Origin: Paraburkholderia bannensis NBRC 103871
GTDB taxonomy: Bacteria; Pseudomonadota; Gammaproteobacteria; Burkholderiales; Burkholderiaceae
Assembly: GCF_000685015.1 (NCBI RefSeq)
Contig: NZ_BAYA01000003.1
Coordinates: 434,001-498,000 of the forward strand
DNA length: 64,000 nucleotides
Direction of reading: 5' to 3'
The position numbers and the translations under genes are program-made. Each line of letters starts with the position of its first letter. The stretch's first letter is position 1. Below, piece after piece: positions 33,150-41,179 of this stretch. The notes under the pieces were generated by a model. The model was not told where the DNA came from, did not search any database, and worked only from the letters and a program-made list of their open reading frames with translations.

Positions 33150-33962
33150 ATGAAACGGGCGTCGTGGATTGTCTGCACGGTAGGGGCCATCGGTGCGCTA
33201 TGCGCCGGCTCGTTCGCCATGCCGGCGTGTGCCGGGGCAGCAGGCTCCGCGCCGCCCGTTACTGCGCCAGCAGCAACGCAAAACGTGCACAAGGCCGAGC
33301 TTGAGCAAGCCCAGCAAAAGTCGTCGAATCCGCCGCCATCGCATGCGGCATCATCTGCGCCGTCGCCACGCCGCCTCGCGGCCGCGCGTACGCGTGCCGC
33401 CGTGCAGGACGATACGCCGTTCTCGTTTCGCGGCATCGCGCTAGGCATTACGCTCACGGCGCTGCGCGAAGCGAACATGATCCGCGCGACGCCGCACGAA
33501 AGCACGCTGGTGTGCGAAACCGATGTGGCAGGCGGCGACATCGGCATGATGCTCAAGAGCTACGCCAGCCCGAATGTGGCCTGCCGCTGGGCCCACCGCA
33601 CGTCGAATGGCTGGACGCCGTCGCTCGCGGTCGTGGCGGGAGCGCCCGCGCTCGATCACGTGCTGCGCTTCGCGCACGACGCGCCCGGCGAGCCGCTGCG
33701 CCTGTACGAAATGTCTTTCGTGGTGGACAGCATGACCGCGTTCGACCTGCGCGACCTGCTCGCGGCCCGCTACGGCAAGCCGCATATGCGCGGCACCGCC
33801 GACGTGCCGTTGCTCGTCTGGGACAACGCCGCCAGCACCATCACGATCTGCGTGCTGCCCGATGGCGGACGCGCCACGCTTACCTATTTGCTGAAACCAC
33901 CCAGCCCGCGCCCCAAGGGCTTAGAGCGCGCGTTGAAGGTCAGCCAGTTCGACGAAGGCTGA
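33150..33962 (+). CDS. exported protein of unknown function
   Basis: A 270-residue protein with signal peptide (MKRASWIVCTVGAIGALCAGS...ACAGA), an Ala/Pro/Ser/Gln-rich linker to about residue 80, then a compact domain starting PFSFRGIALGITLTALREANM and containing four spaced cysteines (CETD, ACRW, ICVLPD region). The FRGIxLG start recurs in small periplasmic domains of unknown role. It probably belongs with the two preceding small genes. No function recognised. Confidence 0.7.
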   Translation: MKRASWIVCTVGAIGALCAGSFAMPACAGAAGSAPPVTAPAATQNVHKAELEQAQQKSSNPPPSHAASSAPSPRRLAAARTRAAVQDDTPFSFRGIALGITLTALREANMIRATPHESTLVCETDVAGGDIGMMLKSYASPNVACRWAHRTSNGWTPSLAVVAGAPALDHVLRFAHDAPGEPLRLYEMSFVVDSMTAFDLRDLLAARYGKPHMRGTADVPLLVWDNAASTITICVLPDGGRATLTYLLKPPSPRPKGLERALKVSQFDEG

Positions 33963-34034
33963 ATCCCGTCTGGCTGTCTTCTGGCTATAGAGGCCGATAA
34001 AACCGAGCCCGCCACTACGCGTATCCCGACGAAA

Positions 34035-34787
34035 ATGATGAAATCTTCCCGCGCTCAACACCTTTCCGTTACATCGGATTCCTTACCTTCGATTACGAAC
34101 CGGAAAGCGGCGAAACATTCGCTGTCGTTCGTGTCGTGCATGTCGTTCGCGCTTGCGGCCGCAGCGCTTTCGGGCTGCGCCACGCCGGACTCGATTGTCG
34201 AGACGCCGATGACGCCGCCGCTCGCCGAAGCGCCGCTCAACGTCAACACGAGCGGCTCGATCTACCAGGCGGGCACCTCCGTCGCGCTGTACGAGACGCC
34301 GCGCGCGCAGCATATCGGCGAAGTGCTGACGATCCGCCTGTCCGAGACCTATACCGGCAACGATACCGCCACCGCCGCCGCCAAGCGTTCGAGCGACATC
34401 ACCGCCACGGCCGCCGATCAATCGACCGGCACGGCGGCGCGCCTCGCACGCCTGTTCAATATCGGCTCGGCGTCCACGAGCTTCGACGGCAGCGGCAGCC
34501 ACACGCTTTCCAGCGGCATGAACGGCACGCTGGCCGTGACGATCATCAGCAAGACGCCAACGGGCAACCTGGTGGTGTCGGGCGAAAAGATCATTGCGAT
34601 GAGCGGCGAGCATCAGCGCCTGCGTCTTTCGGGCATCGTGAATCCCAACGATGTGGAAGCCGACAATTACGTCGATTCCGGCAAGATCGCCAACGCCCGC
34701 ATCGAGGAAATGGGCCACGGCATGCTCAACGACGCCACGACCGTGGGCTGGCTCCAGCGCATGTTCCTGAGCGTGCTGACGTTCTGA
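34035..34787 (+). CDS. FlgH-like flagellar L-ring lipoprotein, orphan
   Basis: A 250-residue protein with a lipobox ALSGC near residue 48 and the FlgH core: SGSIYQAGTSVALYETPRAQ, IGEVLTIRLSETYTGND, GNLVVSGEKIIAMSGEHQ, LRLSGIVNPNDVEADNYVDS, and the C-terminal GWLQRMFLSVLTF. FlgH forms the outer-membrane bushing of the flagellum. None of its usual partners (flgG, flgI, flgJ) is near. The N-terminal 35 residues before the hydrophobic core are longer than usual; an internal ATG near 34138 would give a normal signal peptide. It could be a spare or repurposed L-ring-like subunit. Confidence 0.85.
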   Translation: MMKSSRAQHLSVTSDSLPSITNRKAAKHSLSFVSCMSFALAAAALSGCATPDSIVETPMTPPLAEAPLNVNTSGSIYQAGTSVALYETPRAQHIGEVLTIRLSETYTGNDTATAAAKRSSDITATAADQSTGTAARLARLFNIGSASTSFDGSGSHTLSSGMNGTLAVTIISKTPTGNLVVSGEKIIAMSGEHQRLRLSGIVNPNDVEADNYVDSGKIANARIEEMGHGMLNDATTVGWLQRMFLSVLTF

Positions 34788-34810
34788 TTCTCCGGTTTCA
34801 ACGGACGCAA

Positions 34811-34849
34811 AAAAGGGCGAATCGCTTTAACCGGCGATTCGCCCTTTTT
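34811..34849. terminator. bidirectional rho-independent terminator
   Basis: A perfect 15-bp stem AAAAGGGCGAATCGC/GCGATTCGCCCTTTT with an eight-base loop lies between the convergent flgH-like and response-regulator genes. Confidence 0.92.
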
Positions 34850-34882
34850 GCTGGCGCCTGACATTAACGCAGGCGCCTGACG

Positions 34883-35659
34883 TCAATCGTCTTCGATTTT
34901 CACGTCGTTTTTATATTCGCCCTTATATTCGCTGTAGCGCTCCGCCACGCCCACTTCCCCGTCGGGCACGAATACATAGCCGTGGCCCCACACGGTCTGC
35001 AGATAGCGCGGCTCGGACGGATCGGTCTCGATCAGGCGGCGCAGGCGCCAGATCGCCACGTCCAGGCTGCGGTTACGATATTTCCCCGCTTCGCCGTAGA
35101 CGATTTCGATGATCTGCTCGCGCGAGAGAATCGTCATCGCGTGATTGACGAACAGCTTCAGGAAGGCGAATTCGCTCGAACGCAGCGGAATGCGCTCCTC
35201 GTCGCGATAAAGTTCGCGCGAGCGGAAATCCAGCTCGAAAGGGCCGAAGCTGAACGACGCGCGGCTTTCCGGCGCGCCCGTCGCACTTGCCACGCTGCGG
35301 CGGCGCATGACCGTGCGAATGCGCGCAGCCAGCTCGCCCGGATCGAACGGCTTGCCCACGTAATCGTCGGCGCCGAATTCCAGCCCCAGCACGCGATCGA
35401 TGACCTCGTTGCGCGCCGTCAGCATGATCACCGGCAGGTCGTCGCCGCTTGCGCGCAGTTCGCGCAACGCGGTAATGCCATCGACCTCCGGCATCATGAT
35501 GTCGAGCACGACCACCTGGGGCCGCTCGGAACGCAGCTTGTTTTGCAGGGCGCGCGCCGACGGCAGCGCGGTGACGGTGAAGCCGCGCATCTGGAGATAC
35601 TCGGCGGTGACGTCGCGCACGACGGGATCGTCGTCGACGAGGAATACGTTATTGGTCAT
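34883..35659 (-). CDS. OmpR-family response regulator (no adjacent kinase)
   Basis: A 258-residue regulator from the ATG at 35659. The receiver has acidic VDDDP, phospho-acceptor Asp in VVVLDIMMPE and Lys in GKPFDP; the winged helix ends RSLDVAIWRLRRLIETDP and GYVFVPDG. It closely resembles the regulator at 37690 over both domains. There is no kinase next to it, so it may be phosphorylated by the kinase at 38439. The C-terminus has an acidic-lysine extension (SEYKGEYKNDVKIEDD). Confidence 0.9.
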   Translation of the reverse strand: MTNNVFLVDDDPVVRDVTAEYLQMRGFTVTALPSARALQNKLRSERPQVVVLDIMMPEVDGITALRELRASGDDLPVIMLTARNEVIDRVLGLEFGADDYVGKPFDPGELAARIRTVMRRRSVASATGAPESRASFSFGPFELDFRSRELYRDEERIPLRSSEFAFLKLFVNHAMTILSREQIIEIVYGEAGKYRNRSLDVAIWRLRRLIETDPSEPRYLQTVWGHGYVFVPDGEVGVAERYSEYKGEYKNDVKIEDD

Positions 35660-35699
35660 GCGCAAATCGTAAGGGACTCGCCACGCGTGGCATAGACCC

Positions 35700-35715
35700 C
35701 TTACCTTCCCATTCC
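35700..35715 (-). promoter_or_regulatory. GGTAAG box upstream of response regulator
   Basis: On the minus strand GGAATG and GGTAAG are 10 bp apart, start to start, about 45 bp before the regulator start. The same GGTAAG pair with the same spacing occurs before the paralogous regulator at 37690. Confidence 0.4.
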
Positions 35716-35741
35716 TTTCCTGAAAGATGCGGCGAGAAAGA

Positions 35742-36302
35742 TCACTGGCCGCTTGAAGCCGCCTCGAACGAACTCGCGAGGCGCGTCTGGTCGACCACCA
35801 TGCTGTCGATCAGGCCCTGAAGCTTCACGGTCGCGCTGGAAAAGCGGTCGGTGCTCAGCCCGTGCACCTCGTAACGCGCGCTGACGGCGATACGGTTGTG
35901 CAGGAAGATCGTCATGTTGATGGTCGAAAGATACGCCTTGCTGTCGTCGCTGAAGGTCGGGCGCCCGAACTCGATCGACGCGTTATAGACCAGCCGGCCG
36001 GCGCAATTGGACGGCTCGGTGCCCGGACTATAAAGATCCGAGCGCACGCCGCGCTGCGCGAGCGCGTATTGCAGCGAGGGCACGAAATCGGCCGCCGTCA
36101 CCATCGGATTGATCTCGATGCAGACGTCGGTGAGATTCACGGGCCGTCCCGTCACGAATTTCGGCGACGAGTAATTCGAGGCGACCGCATAACCGGCCTG
36201 GATCACCGAGCCGGTGGCGTCGGCGGCCGTGATCAGCGTCCACGCGCAGCCGTTGAGTGCGAGCGCCGCCGCGCAAAGTGAGGAGCGGAAAACGTTGAGC
36301 AT
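35742..36302 (-). CDS. lipoprotein of unknown function
   Basis: A 186-residue protein starting MLNVFRSSLCAAALALNGCAW, where LNGC acts as lipobox. The mature part has two more Cys (VCIEINP and PSNCAGRLVY) and segments such as VTAADFVPSLQYALAQRGV and AVSARYEVHGLSTDRFSSA, reminiscent of the small CsgG/Sbal-type periplasmic lipoproteins, but I do not recognise a family. It is transcribed toward the response regulator, 82 bp away, and may be cotranscribed with it. Confidence 0.68.
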   Translation of the reverse strand: MLNVFRSSLCAAALALNGCAWTLITAADATGSVIQAGYAVASNYSSPKFVTGRPVNLTDVCIEINPMVTAADFVPSLQYALAQRGVRSDLYSPGTEPSNCAGRLVYNASIEFGRPTFSDDSKAYLSTINMTIFLHNRIAVSARYEVHGLSTDRFSSATVKLQGLIDSMVVDQTRLASSFEAASSGQ

Positions 36303-36725
36303 GGAGACCGTAAGCAGAACGCGTCGATGGGCTGCACGGCGCGCTGGCACTCATCGGGCAAGCGCGGACGGCAGGACTCGACGTGCATCATCGCGGCAAA
36401 GCATGGCGGCCGATGGCGCAGTCATGGGCCAATGTTGAAAGTGGCTTTCCAGTTCTTCGCGAATCTCTCATCGGGTAAGCATTTTTGAACTGTCCGCCTG
36501 CTGCCAGCGGCATTGGGCGGGCATCGAGCGAAAATCTCGCACCCCAGTTCTTACCGCTCGCACCCTATTTGAAATGATTCGTAAGCGGCCTGGCAATCGC
36601 CCCGTTGAGCGAGGCTTTGTGTCGACGACGCTGCGACTATCGTTTCCCTTGCGGCGCAGTGCGCCGTGGCGACGCCGGACGAGCCGCCTGTCGTCCCCTG
36701 CCATTTCAACATCATCGTGTCCGCC
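36303..36725. other. gene-free divergent region
   Basis: 423 bp between the lipoprotein and the LprI-like gene. It contains a single GGTAAG box (36474-36479) and a CGTAAG (36579 area) but no gene that I can support. Confidence 0.5.
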
Positions 36726-37568
36726 ATGAACCGAGAACTGACCCACCGCCGCGCAAAGACCTCCCTGCATCGCGGCCTCAGCACCGCCGCGCTTGCGCTC
36801 TTCGCCACGCTTGCCGCTTCGACGGCAGCACAGGCGGCGAGCTTCCATTGCCCGCACAACGCTTCGGCGTCGGAGCGCATCGTCTGCACCGACCCGACGC
36901 TGTCCGCGCTCGACGACAAGCTCGCCGCGCTCTATAAAACCGCCGTCGACGCAACGCCCGACTCCACCGCGCTCGAAGCCGATCGCGTGAGCCAGTGGCA
37001 ATGGCGCCAGCACAACTGCAAGGACAAGGCTTGCGTGACGGACTGGTATAACCGCCGCATCGCCGAACTCGAAGGCGACTTCAAGCACGGCCAGCAGGCG
37101 ACGGTGCAACGCGTGAAAGACGGCGTGGCCTCGCAGAACCTCGCCCCGACCGCGCGCGACGCCGTGCTCGAAATGAAGGGGATCGAGCCCGCCGTCAAGC
37201 ACACCGACGCGAAGCACGAAGACGCGGAAGCCAGCGCCGAAGCACTGCGCCTGCGCAAGATGCCGAGCGGCGTCGCCGCCGACGCGCGCCAGAAGCGCAT
37301 CGCCGATGCGCTCGCGAAGCACATTCCGGCTGCCGTGCCCGCACCGTCGGCATCGAATGCGCAGGCAAGCGCAGCGTCGAGCAAGGCCATTGCGAACGCA
37401 ACGAGCGTCGCGTCGATCGACGAAGCGATCGCACAGTCGAAGGACAAGGCCGTGAACAAGGCTGCAAATAACGCCAAAGCCAAGGCTGCGGTTCCGGCCC
37501 CGGAAGCGAAGACCGCTGACAAATCGGCCCAGGCGCCGGTTCAGGAAGCGGCTGTTGCCGTCAAGTAA
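36726..37568 (+). CDS. LprI-like (DUF1311) exported protein with Ala/Lys-rich tail
   Basis: A 280-residue protein with signal peptide ending AAQAASF, followed by a LprI-type module: FHCPHNASASERIVCTDPTLSALDDKLAALYKTAV, with Cys pairs at CPHN, VCTD, NCKD and CVTD. LprI proteins inhibit lysozyme, and the module is also found in unrelated periplasmic proteins. The second half (about 150 residues) is low complexity, rich in Ala, Lys and Asp, and may bind the cell wall. I start it at the ATG at 36726; the open frame extends above without a signal peptide. Confidence 0.75.
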   Translation: MNRELTHRRAKTSLHRGLSTAALALFATLAASTAAQAASFHCPHNASASERIVCTDPTLSALDDKLAALYKTAVDATPDSTALEADRVSQWQWRQHNCKDKACVTDWYNRRIAELEGDFKHGQQATVQRVKDGVASQNLAPTARDAVLEMKGIEPAVKHTDAKHEDAEASAEALRLRKMPSGVAADARQKRIADALAKHIPAAVPAPSASNAQASAASSKAIANATSVASIDEAIAQSKDKAVNKAANNAKAKAAVPAPEAKTADKSAQAPVQEAAVAVK

Positions 37569-37618
37569 GCGTCAAGCACGCTGAAATCGCAGGGAAAATA
37601 GCCGTGATCTGGCCCGTT

Positions 37619-37634
37619 GGTAAGCGAAGGTAAG
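37619..37634 (+). promoter_or_regulatory. 10-bp phased direct repeat upstream of the two-component operon
   Basis: GGTAAG at 37619-37624 and 37629-37634, exactly one helical turn apart, 56 bp before the regulator start. Head-to-tail hexamers with this period are typical OmpR/PhoB-family binding sites, suggesting autoregulation. Confidence 0.5.
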
Positions 37635-37689
37635 AATTAGTCACACTGGCGCTATTCATCGAATCGTCGACAACAATTAAAATTTCACG

Positions 37690-38442
37690 ATGAGTCCACA
37701 CGTTCTCATCGTCGACGACGATCCGGTCGTGCGCGACCTTCTTTCCCGCTTCCTGCGAACCCACGGCTTCCAGACATCCGTGCTGCACGAGGGTACCCAC
37801 CTCGCGCGGCGACTTGAGCTCGAACGACCTTCGGTCATCGTGCTCGACGTCATGATGCCTGGCACCGACGGGCTGCGCACGCTCGCCGCATTGCGCGCGC
37901 AAGGCGATGACATTCCCGTGATCTTCGCCTCCGCGCGCGGCGCGGTGACCGACCGCATCGCCGGGCTCACGCTCGGCGCGGACGATTATGTCGCCAAGCC
38001 CTTCGATCCGCAGGAACTGCTGCTGCGCATCCAGACGGTGCTGCGCCGTCATGGCGCGGTGCCGCCCAGCGCGCCCGAAGCGCGCGAACGCTGCCAGTTC
38101 GGGCCGTTCGAGCTCGACTTCGCCACCCGCTCGCTGCTGCGAGACGGCGAGCGCGTGCCGCTGCGCGACAGCATCTTCGCTCTCCTGAAGATCTTCGCGC
38201 GCAATCCCTATCGCGTTCTCTCGCGCGTGCTGGTGCACGACCTGTTGCGCGAAGACGGCGTGCCGTTCAACGACCGCAGCCTCGACGTGCCGATCTGGCG
38301 CTTGCGCCGCGTGATCGAAGACGATCCCGCCCAGCCGCGCTACGTGCAGACGGTGCGCGGCAAGGGCTATGTATTCGTGCCGCTGCGCGAAGATGACATC
38401 GAAGGCAAAGGCGTAGCCAATGCTGCTAGCGCCGGTTCATGA
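37690..38442 (+). CDS. OmpR-family response regulator
   Basis: A 250-residue regulator: LIVDDDPVVRD, phospho-acceptor Asp in VIVLDVMMPG, Lys in AKPFDP, and a winged helix ending RSLDVPIWRLRRVIEDDP and GKGYVFVPL. Its stop codon overlaps the start of the histidine kinase gene by 4 bp, so the two are translated together. The paralogue at 34883 is so similar that both may read related DNA sites. It probably controls envelope or motility genes nearby. Confidence 0.92.
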   Translation: MSPHVLIVDDDPVVRDLLSRFLRTHGFQTSVLHEGTHLARRLELERPSVIVLDVMMPGTDGLRTLAALRAQGDDIPVIFASARGAVTDRIAGLTLGADDYVAKPFDPQELLLRIQTVLRRHGAVPPSAPEARERCQFGPFELDFATRSLLRDGERVPLRDSIFALLKIFARNPYRVLSRVLVHDLLREDGVPFNDRSLDVPIWRLRRVIEDDPAQPRYVQTVRGKGYVFVPLREDDIEGKGVANAASAGS

Positions 38443-39707
38443 ACAATCCGCTGAATACGCTGTTTGGCCGCATGGCCTTGATGTCGGCGCTCGTGCTTTT
38501 TATCGTGCAGGCGTGCTGGTTTGTCGTGTTCGCGCCGCAGCCGCGCCGCCATGAAGTCGAAGGCTTCGAGCGCGGGTTGCTGCTCATGCTGCACGCGGCC
38601 AACGGATCGGCGCCCAACGAGGTCGAACTCGCGCCCGCGCTGCGCGTGCACCTCGTGCCCACCTGGAACATGCCCGCCGACGTGAAGCTCGAAGTGCCCC
38701 GGCGCGAGCCGCTCGCCGACCTGCGCAAGCAGTTGCTGCGCGACCTCCCGCCGGGCACCGAAATTCTCGCGGACATGCACCACCAGCGCGGCGGCGCGCT
38801 CTGGGTGCGTTTTGCGGGCCATCCCACGTGGATCGTCGCGCCCGTCGACCTGCCGCCGCCGCCCAACGTCCTGCCCATGGCAGGCGGCCTGCTCGCCATG
38901 TCGCTGCTCGTCGCGCTGCTCGCGATGTGGCAAATGCAGCGCCCGCTTTCGCTCGTCGCACAGGCGGCGCGTGCGTTCGGCACCGGCCATCGGCCCGCGC
39001 CCGTGAACGAACAGGGGCCGCGCGAACTGCGCGAGTTGATCGGCTCGTTCAACCGCATGATGAAGCAGCTCAACGAGGCCGACGACGATCAGGCCGTCAT
39101 GCTGGCCGGCGTGGCGCACGACCTCAAGTCGCCGCTCACGCGCATCAAGCTGCGCGCATCGCTGCTGGGCTCGGACGTGGAGCGCCAGCAGCTTTATCGC
39201 GAAGTCGATTCGCTCAACGATATCGTCCAGCAGTTCCTCGAATTCGCGCGCCAGCGGCCTGAAGCCGGCCCGGAAGTCGAAGTGGATGCGCTGCTGCGCG
39301 AACAATACTATTCGGACACCGGCAGCGACGAGGACGTGCTGTTCAGGCTCGACCTGCGCGCGGGGCCGGCGTTTCGCATGCCGCGCACCTTGCTTGACCG
39401 GCTGATTTCGAATCTCGTCGATAACGCACTCGAACATGGCGTGCCGCCGGTCGAGATTTCCACGCGCCGCGAAGGCCTGCAATGGATCATCGATGTGCGC
39501 GATCACGGCCCCGGCATTCCCGCCGACCGCGTGGCCGCAGCCATCAAGCCCTTTGTGCGCCTTGACGAAGCACGCGGCGGCGAAGGCCATTGCGGCCTGG
39601 GACTCGCGATCATCACGCGACTCGTGCGCAACCAGGGCGGCCAGTGCGAACTCTCCAACCACCCCGAAGGCGGGCTGCGCGTGCGTATCGCGCTGCCCGT
39701 GCTTTAA
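38439..39707 (+). CDS. membrane sensor histidine kinase (EnvZ-like)
   Basis: A 422-residue kinase. Membrane helix 1 spans about residues 8-32 and helix 2 about 143-166, enclosing a roughly 110-residue periplasmic sensor. A HAMP linker follows. The phosphorylated His is in GVAHDLKSPLTRIKLRASLL (near residue 226). The ATP lid has NLVDNALEHG (N box), DHGPGIP (G1) and GLGLAIITRLV (G2). It is translationally coupled to the preceding regulator. The stimulus is unknown. Confidence 0.92.
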   Translation: MNNPLNTLFGRMALMSALVLFIVQACWFVVFAPQPRRHEVEGFERGLLLMLHAANGSAPNEVELAPALRVHLVPTWNMPADVKLEVPRREPLADLRKQLLRDLPPGTEILADMHHQRGGALWVRFAGHPTWIVAPVDLPPPPNVLPMAGGLLAMSLLVALLAMWQMQRPLSLVAQAARAFGTGHRPAPVNEQGPRELRELIGSFNRMMKQLNEADDDQAVMLAGVAHDLKSPLTRIKLRASLLGSDVERQQLYREVDSLNDIVQQFLEFARQRPEAGPEVEVDALLREQYYSDTGSDEDVLFRLDLRAGPAFRMPRTLLDRLISNLVDNALEHGVPPVEISTRREGLQWIIDVRDHGPGIPADRVAAAIKPFVRLDEARGGEGHCGLGLAIITRLVRNQGGQCELSNHPEGGLRVRIALPVL

Positions 39708-39758
39708 GCGCCTGCGTTTACGTGCCTTGAACGCAGGCGTTCCAGATTTACCGCGAGA

Positions 39759-40730
39759 TTAAACGGCGAGACGCGCGCGCAGACGGCCCACCGTCACCGC
39801 GTCCAGGCCGAGGCCGCTTTGCAGATAACGATTGATGTCGCCGTAGCCCGATTGCAGCGCATCGCAGGCCGCCTGCAGATAGCTCGCCTGTACAGGCGGC
39901 GTGAGATTCTGCGAATCCACCGTCGTCGAGCGCCACGCATTCGTCAGAAGAAAATCCTGCACGACGATTTCAAGCGGCACATTCGCGATCAGCAACAGCA
40001 ACGCCGACGCCCAGCCCGCCACATCCACGCCGTCGCCGCCAACGATCAATTGCGGCCCCGGCGCCTCGGCAATATGTTCGAGCAGCGCGCCATAGGCGAT
40101 GCACTGCATACGGCCCGTCACGAGTTCGCGCCACTGCGCCAGCATCGCCGCATTCAATTCGCTCGCCGAATAACCTGCAAATGAGCGCGGCGTGGGCGTA
40201 CCCAGCACGTTGAGCGTGACGCGGTTCGCGCTGGTCAGCACGATATCGGGCGTGGCGTCGTTCTCGGCGGGCGTACGCAGGTCGTAGACGCAGGCGAAGG
40301 CCATGCGCTCCAGCGTCACCGTATCCGCCGCATTGGGCGTGAGCGCGTCGCTGCGATACAACAATGCGCGGCGCACGTGCGCGCCGTCGCTCGTCGAATA
40401 CCCCGGCGCCGCGCCGCCCACGTCGCGGAAGTTGGCCACCGAGTTCACGGCGGGCGTCGGCGCGAACTGTGGCCCCGTGCCATCCGAATAATCTCCGCCA
40501 CACGCGCTCAGGAGCGTGCTTGCGCAACCACCTAGCGCCAGCACGCTCATGGTGCCCTTGAGCAGCCTGCGGCGCGGCGGGCTGGCCAGCGCACCCGCCG
40601 CGCTGCGCGCAGCCGGTGTGACGCCGCTGGACTGGCTGCCGGGCAAACCTTTGCGCAAGTGTCTGAACGAAGGAGTACTGGCGGAAAAAGGAAGCATCAT
40701 CGATAGAAAGCGAGTGAGAGGTGCTCGCAT
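39759..40730 (-). CDS. tyrosine-phosphatase-fold lipoprotein lacking the catalytic Cys and Arg
   Basis: About 323 residues, depending on start. A twin-arginine-like RRRLLKG precedes a hydrophobic stretch ending LLSACGG, so the protein is probably an exported lipoprotein. The mature part matches bacterial tyrosine phosphatases: SVANFRDVGGAAPG, ALLYRSDAL, CVYDLRTPAEND. The P-loop, normally HCxxGxxR, reads VGGDGVDVAG, so the nucleophilic Cys and the phosphate-binding Arg are both missing, while the following helix WASALLLLIANVP and QDFLLTN is kept. It should bind but not cleave. The start is unclear; ATGs at 40730 and 40700 are both possible. Confidence 0.8.
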   Translation of the reverse strand: MRAPLTRFLSMMLPFSASTPSFRHLRKGLPGSQSSGVTPAARSAAGALASPPRRRLLKGTMSVLALGGCASTLLSACGGDYSDGTGPQFAPTPAVNSVANFRDVGGAAPGYSTSDGAHVRRALLYRSDALTPNAADTVTLERMAFACVYDLRTPAENDATPDIVLTSANRVTLNVLGTPTPRSFAGYSASELNAAMLAQWRELVTGRMQCIAYGALLEHIAEAPGPQLIVGGDGVDVAGWASALLLLIANVPLEIVVQDFLLTNAWRSTTVDSQNLTPPVQASYLQAACDALQSGYGDINRYLQSGLGLDAVTVGRLRARLAV

Positions 40731-41041
40731 TCCGGCGAGCACGCGGCGGCGAGGTATGCCACGCGCGTAAAAATTGGAAAGCCGAAGTTTACCGGCAGAC
40801 GGCCGTGAAAAGGTTACGTTGCAAGACACAGTAATAATCCGTATTACCTTGCATTGCACCGCCAGGGCGCACCGGCGTCATCATGCCCCGCCACAAACCC
40901 CGCGTCACCGCCGTTTTTGTGCACAAATATTTCTATTCCTTTCCAATTCGGCACAGCGGGAAAGTTTGCATGAAACACCTTGTTTGCTCGCGCCTTAGTG
41001 GGCTTGGCCCGATGCAAAAAGCCCTTGATTTCATTAACGAA

Positions 41042-41059
41042 ACTTCCAATTACTTCCAA
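41042..41059 (+). promoter_or_regulatory. 10-bp phased direct repeat upstream of the flhC promoter
   Basis: ACTTCCAA at 41042 and again at 41052, separated by TT, end 10 bp before the -35 box. A similar TTTCCAATT occurs at about 40940. One-turn spacing suits an OmpR-type activator. Confidence 0.55.
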
Positions 41060-41069
41060 AATATTATTC

Positions 41070-41097
41070 TTGACGCTCGGTTTCCCGCTTTTATAAT
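41070..41097 (+). promoter_or_regulatory. flhC: sigma70-type promoter of flhC
   Basis: TTGACG (41070-41075), 16-bp spacer and a perfect TATAAT (41092-41097). The start site should be near 41104, giving a leader of about 75 bases before the flhC ATG. Confidence 0.75.
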
Positions 41098-41179
41098 CGC
41101 CCGTGAAATTCAGGCATGGACGCCACGCTTCTGAAGAAGTGAACCGGCAGCGGACTATTGCCCATGGGAGTGCTACTTC

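Larger units (their letters stand above)
40731..41179. promoter_or_regulatory. AT-rich regulatory region of flhC
   Basis: 449 bp that are much richer in A and T than the flanks. The left end has a dyad GTAATA/TATTAC (40831-40847) near the phosphatase start. The right half carries the flhC promoter and the ACTTCCAA repeats. An 83-codon frame (40883-41134) is not convincing as a gene. Confidence 0.6.

Noticed and set aside
40883..41134. An 83-codon frame before flhC considered as flhD
   Set aside because: The sequence shares nothing with FlhD, which is about 105 residues with a conserved helical core, and the flhC promoter overlaps its end.
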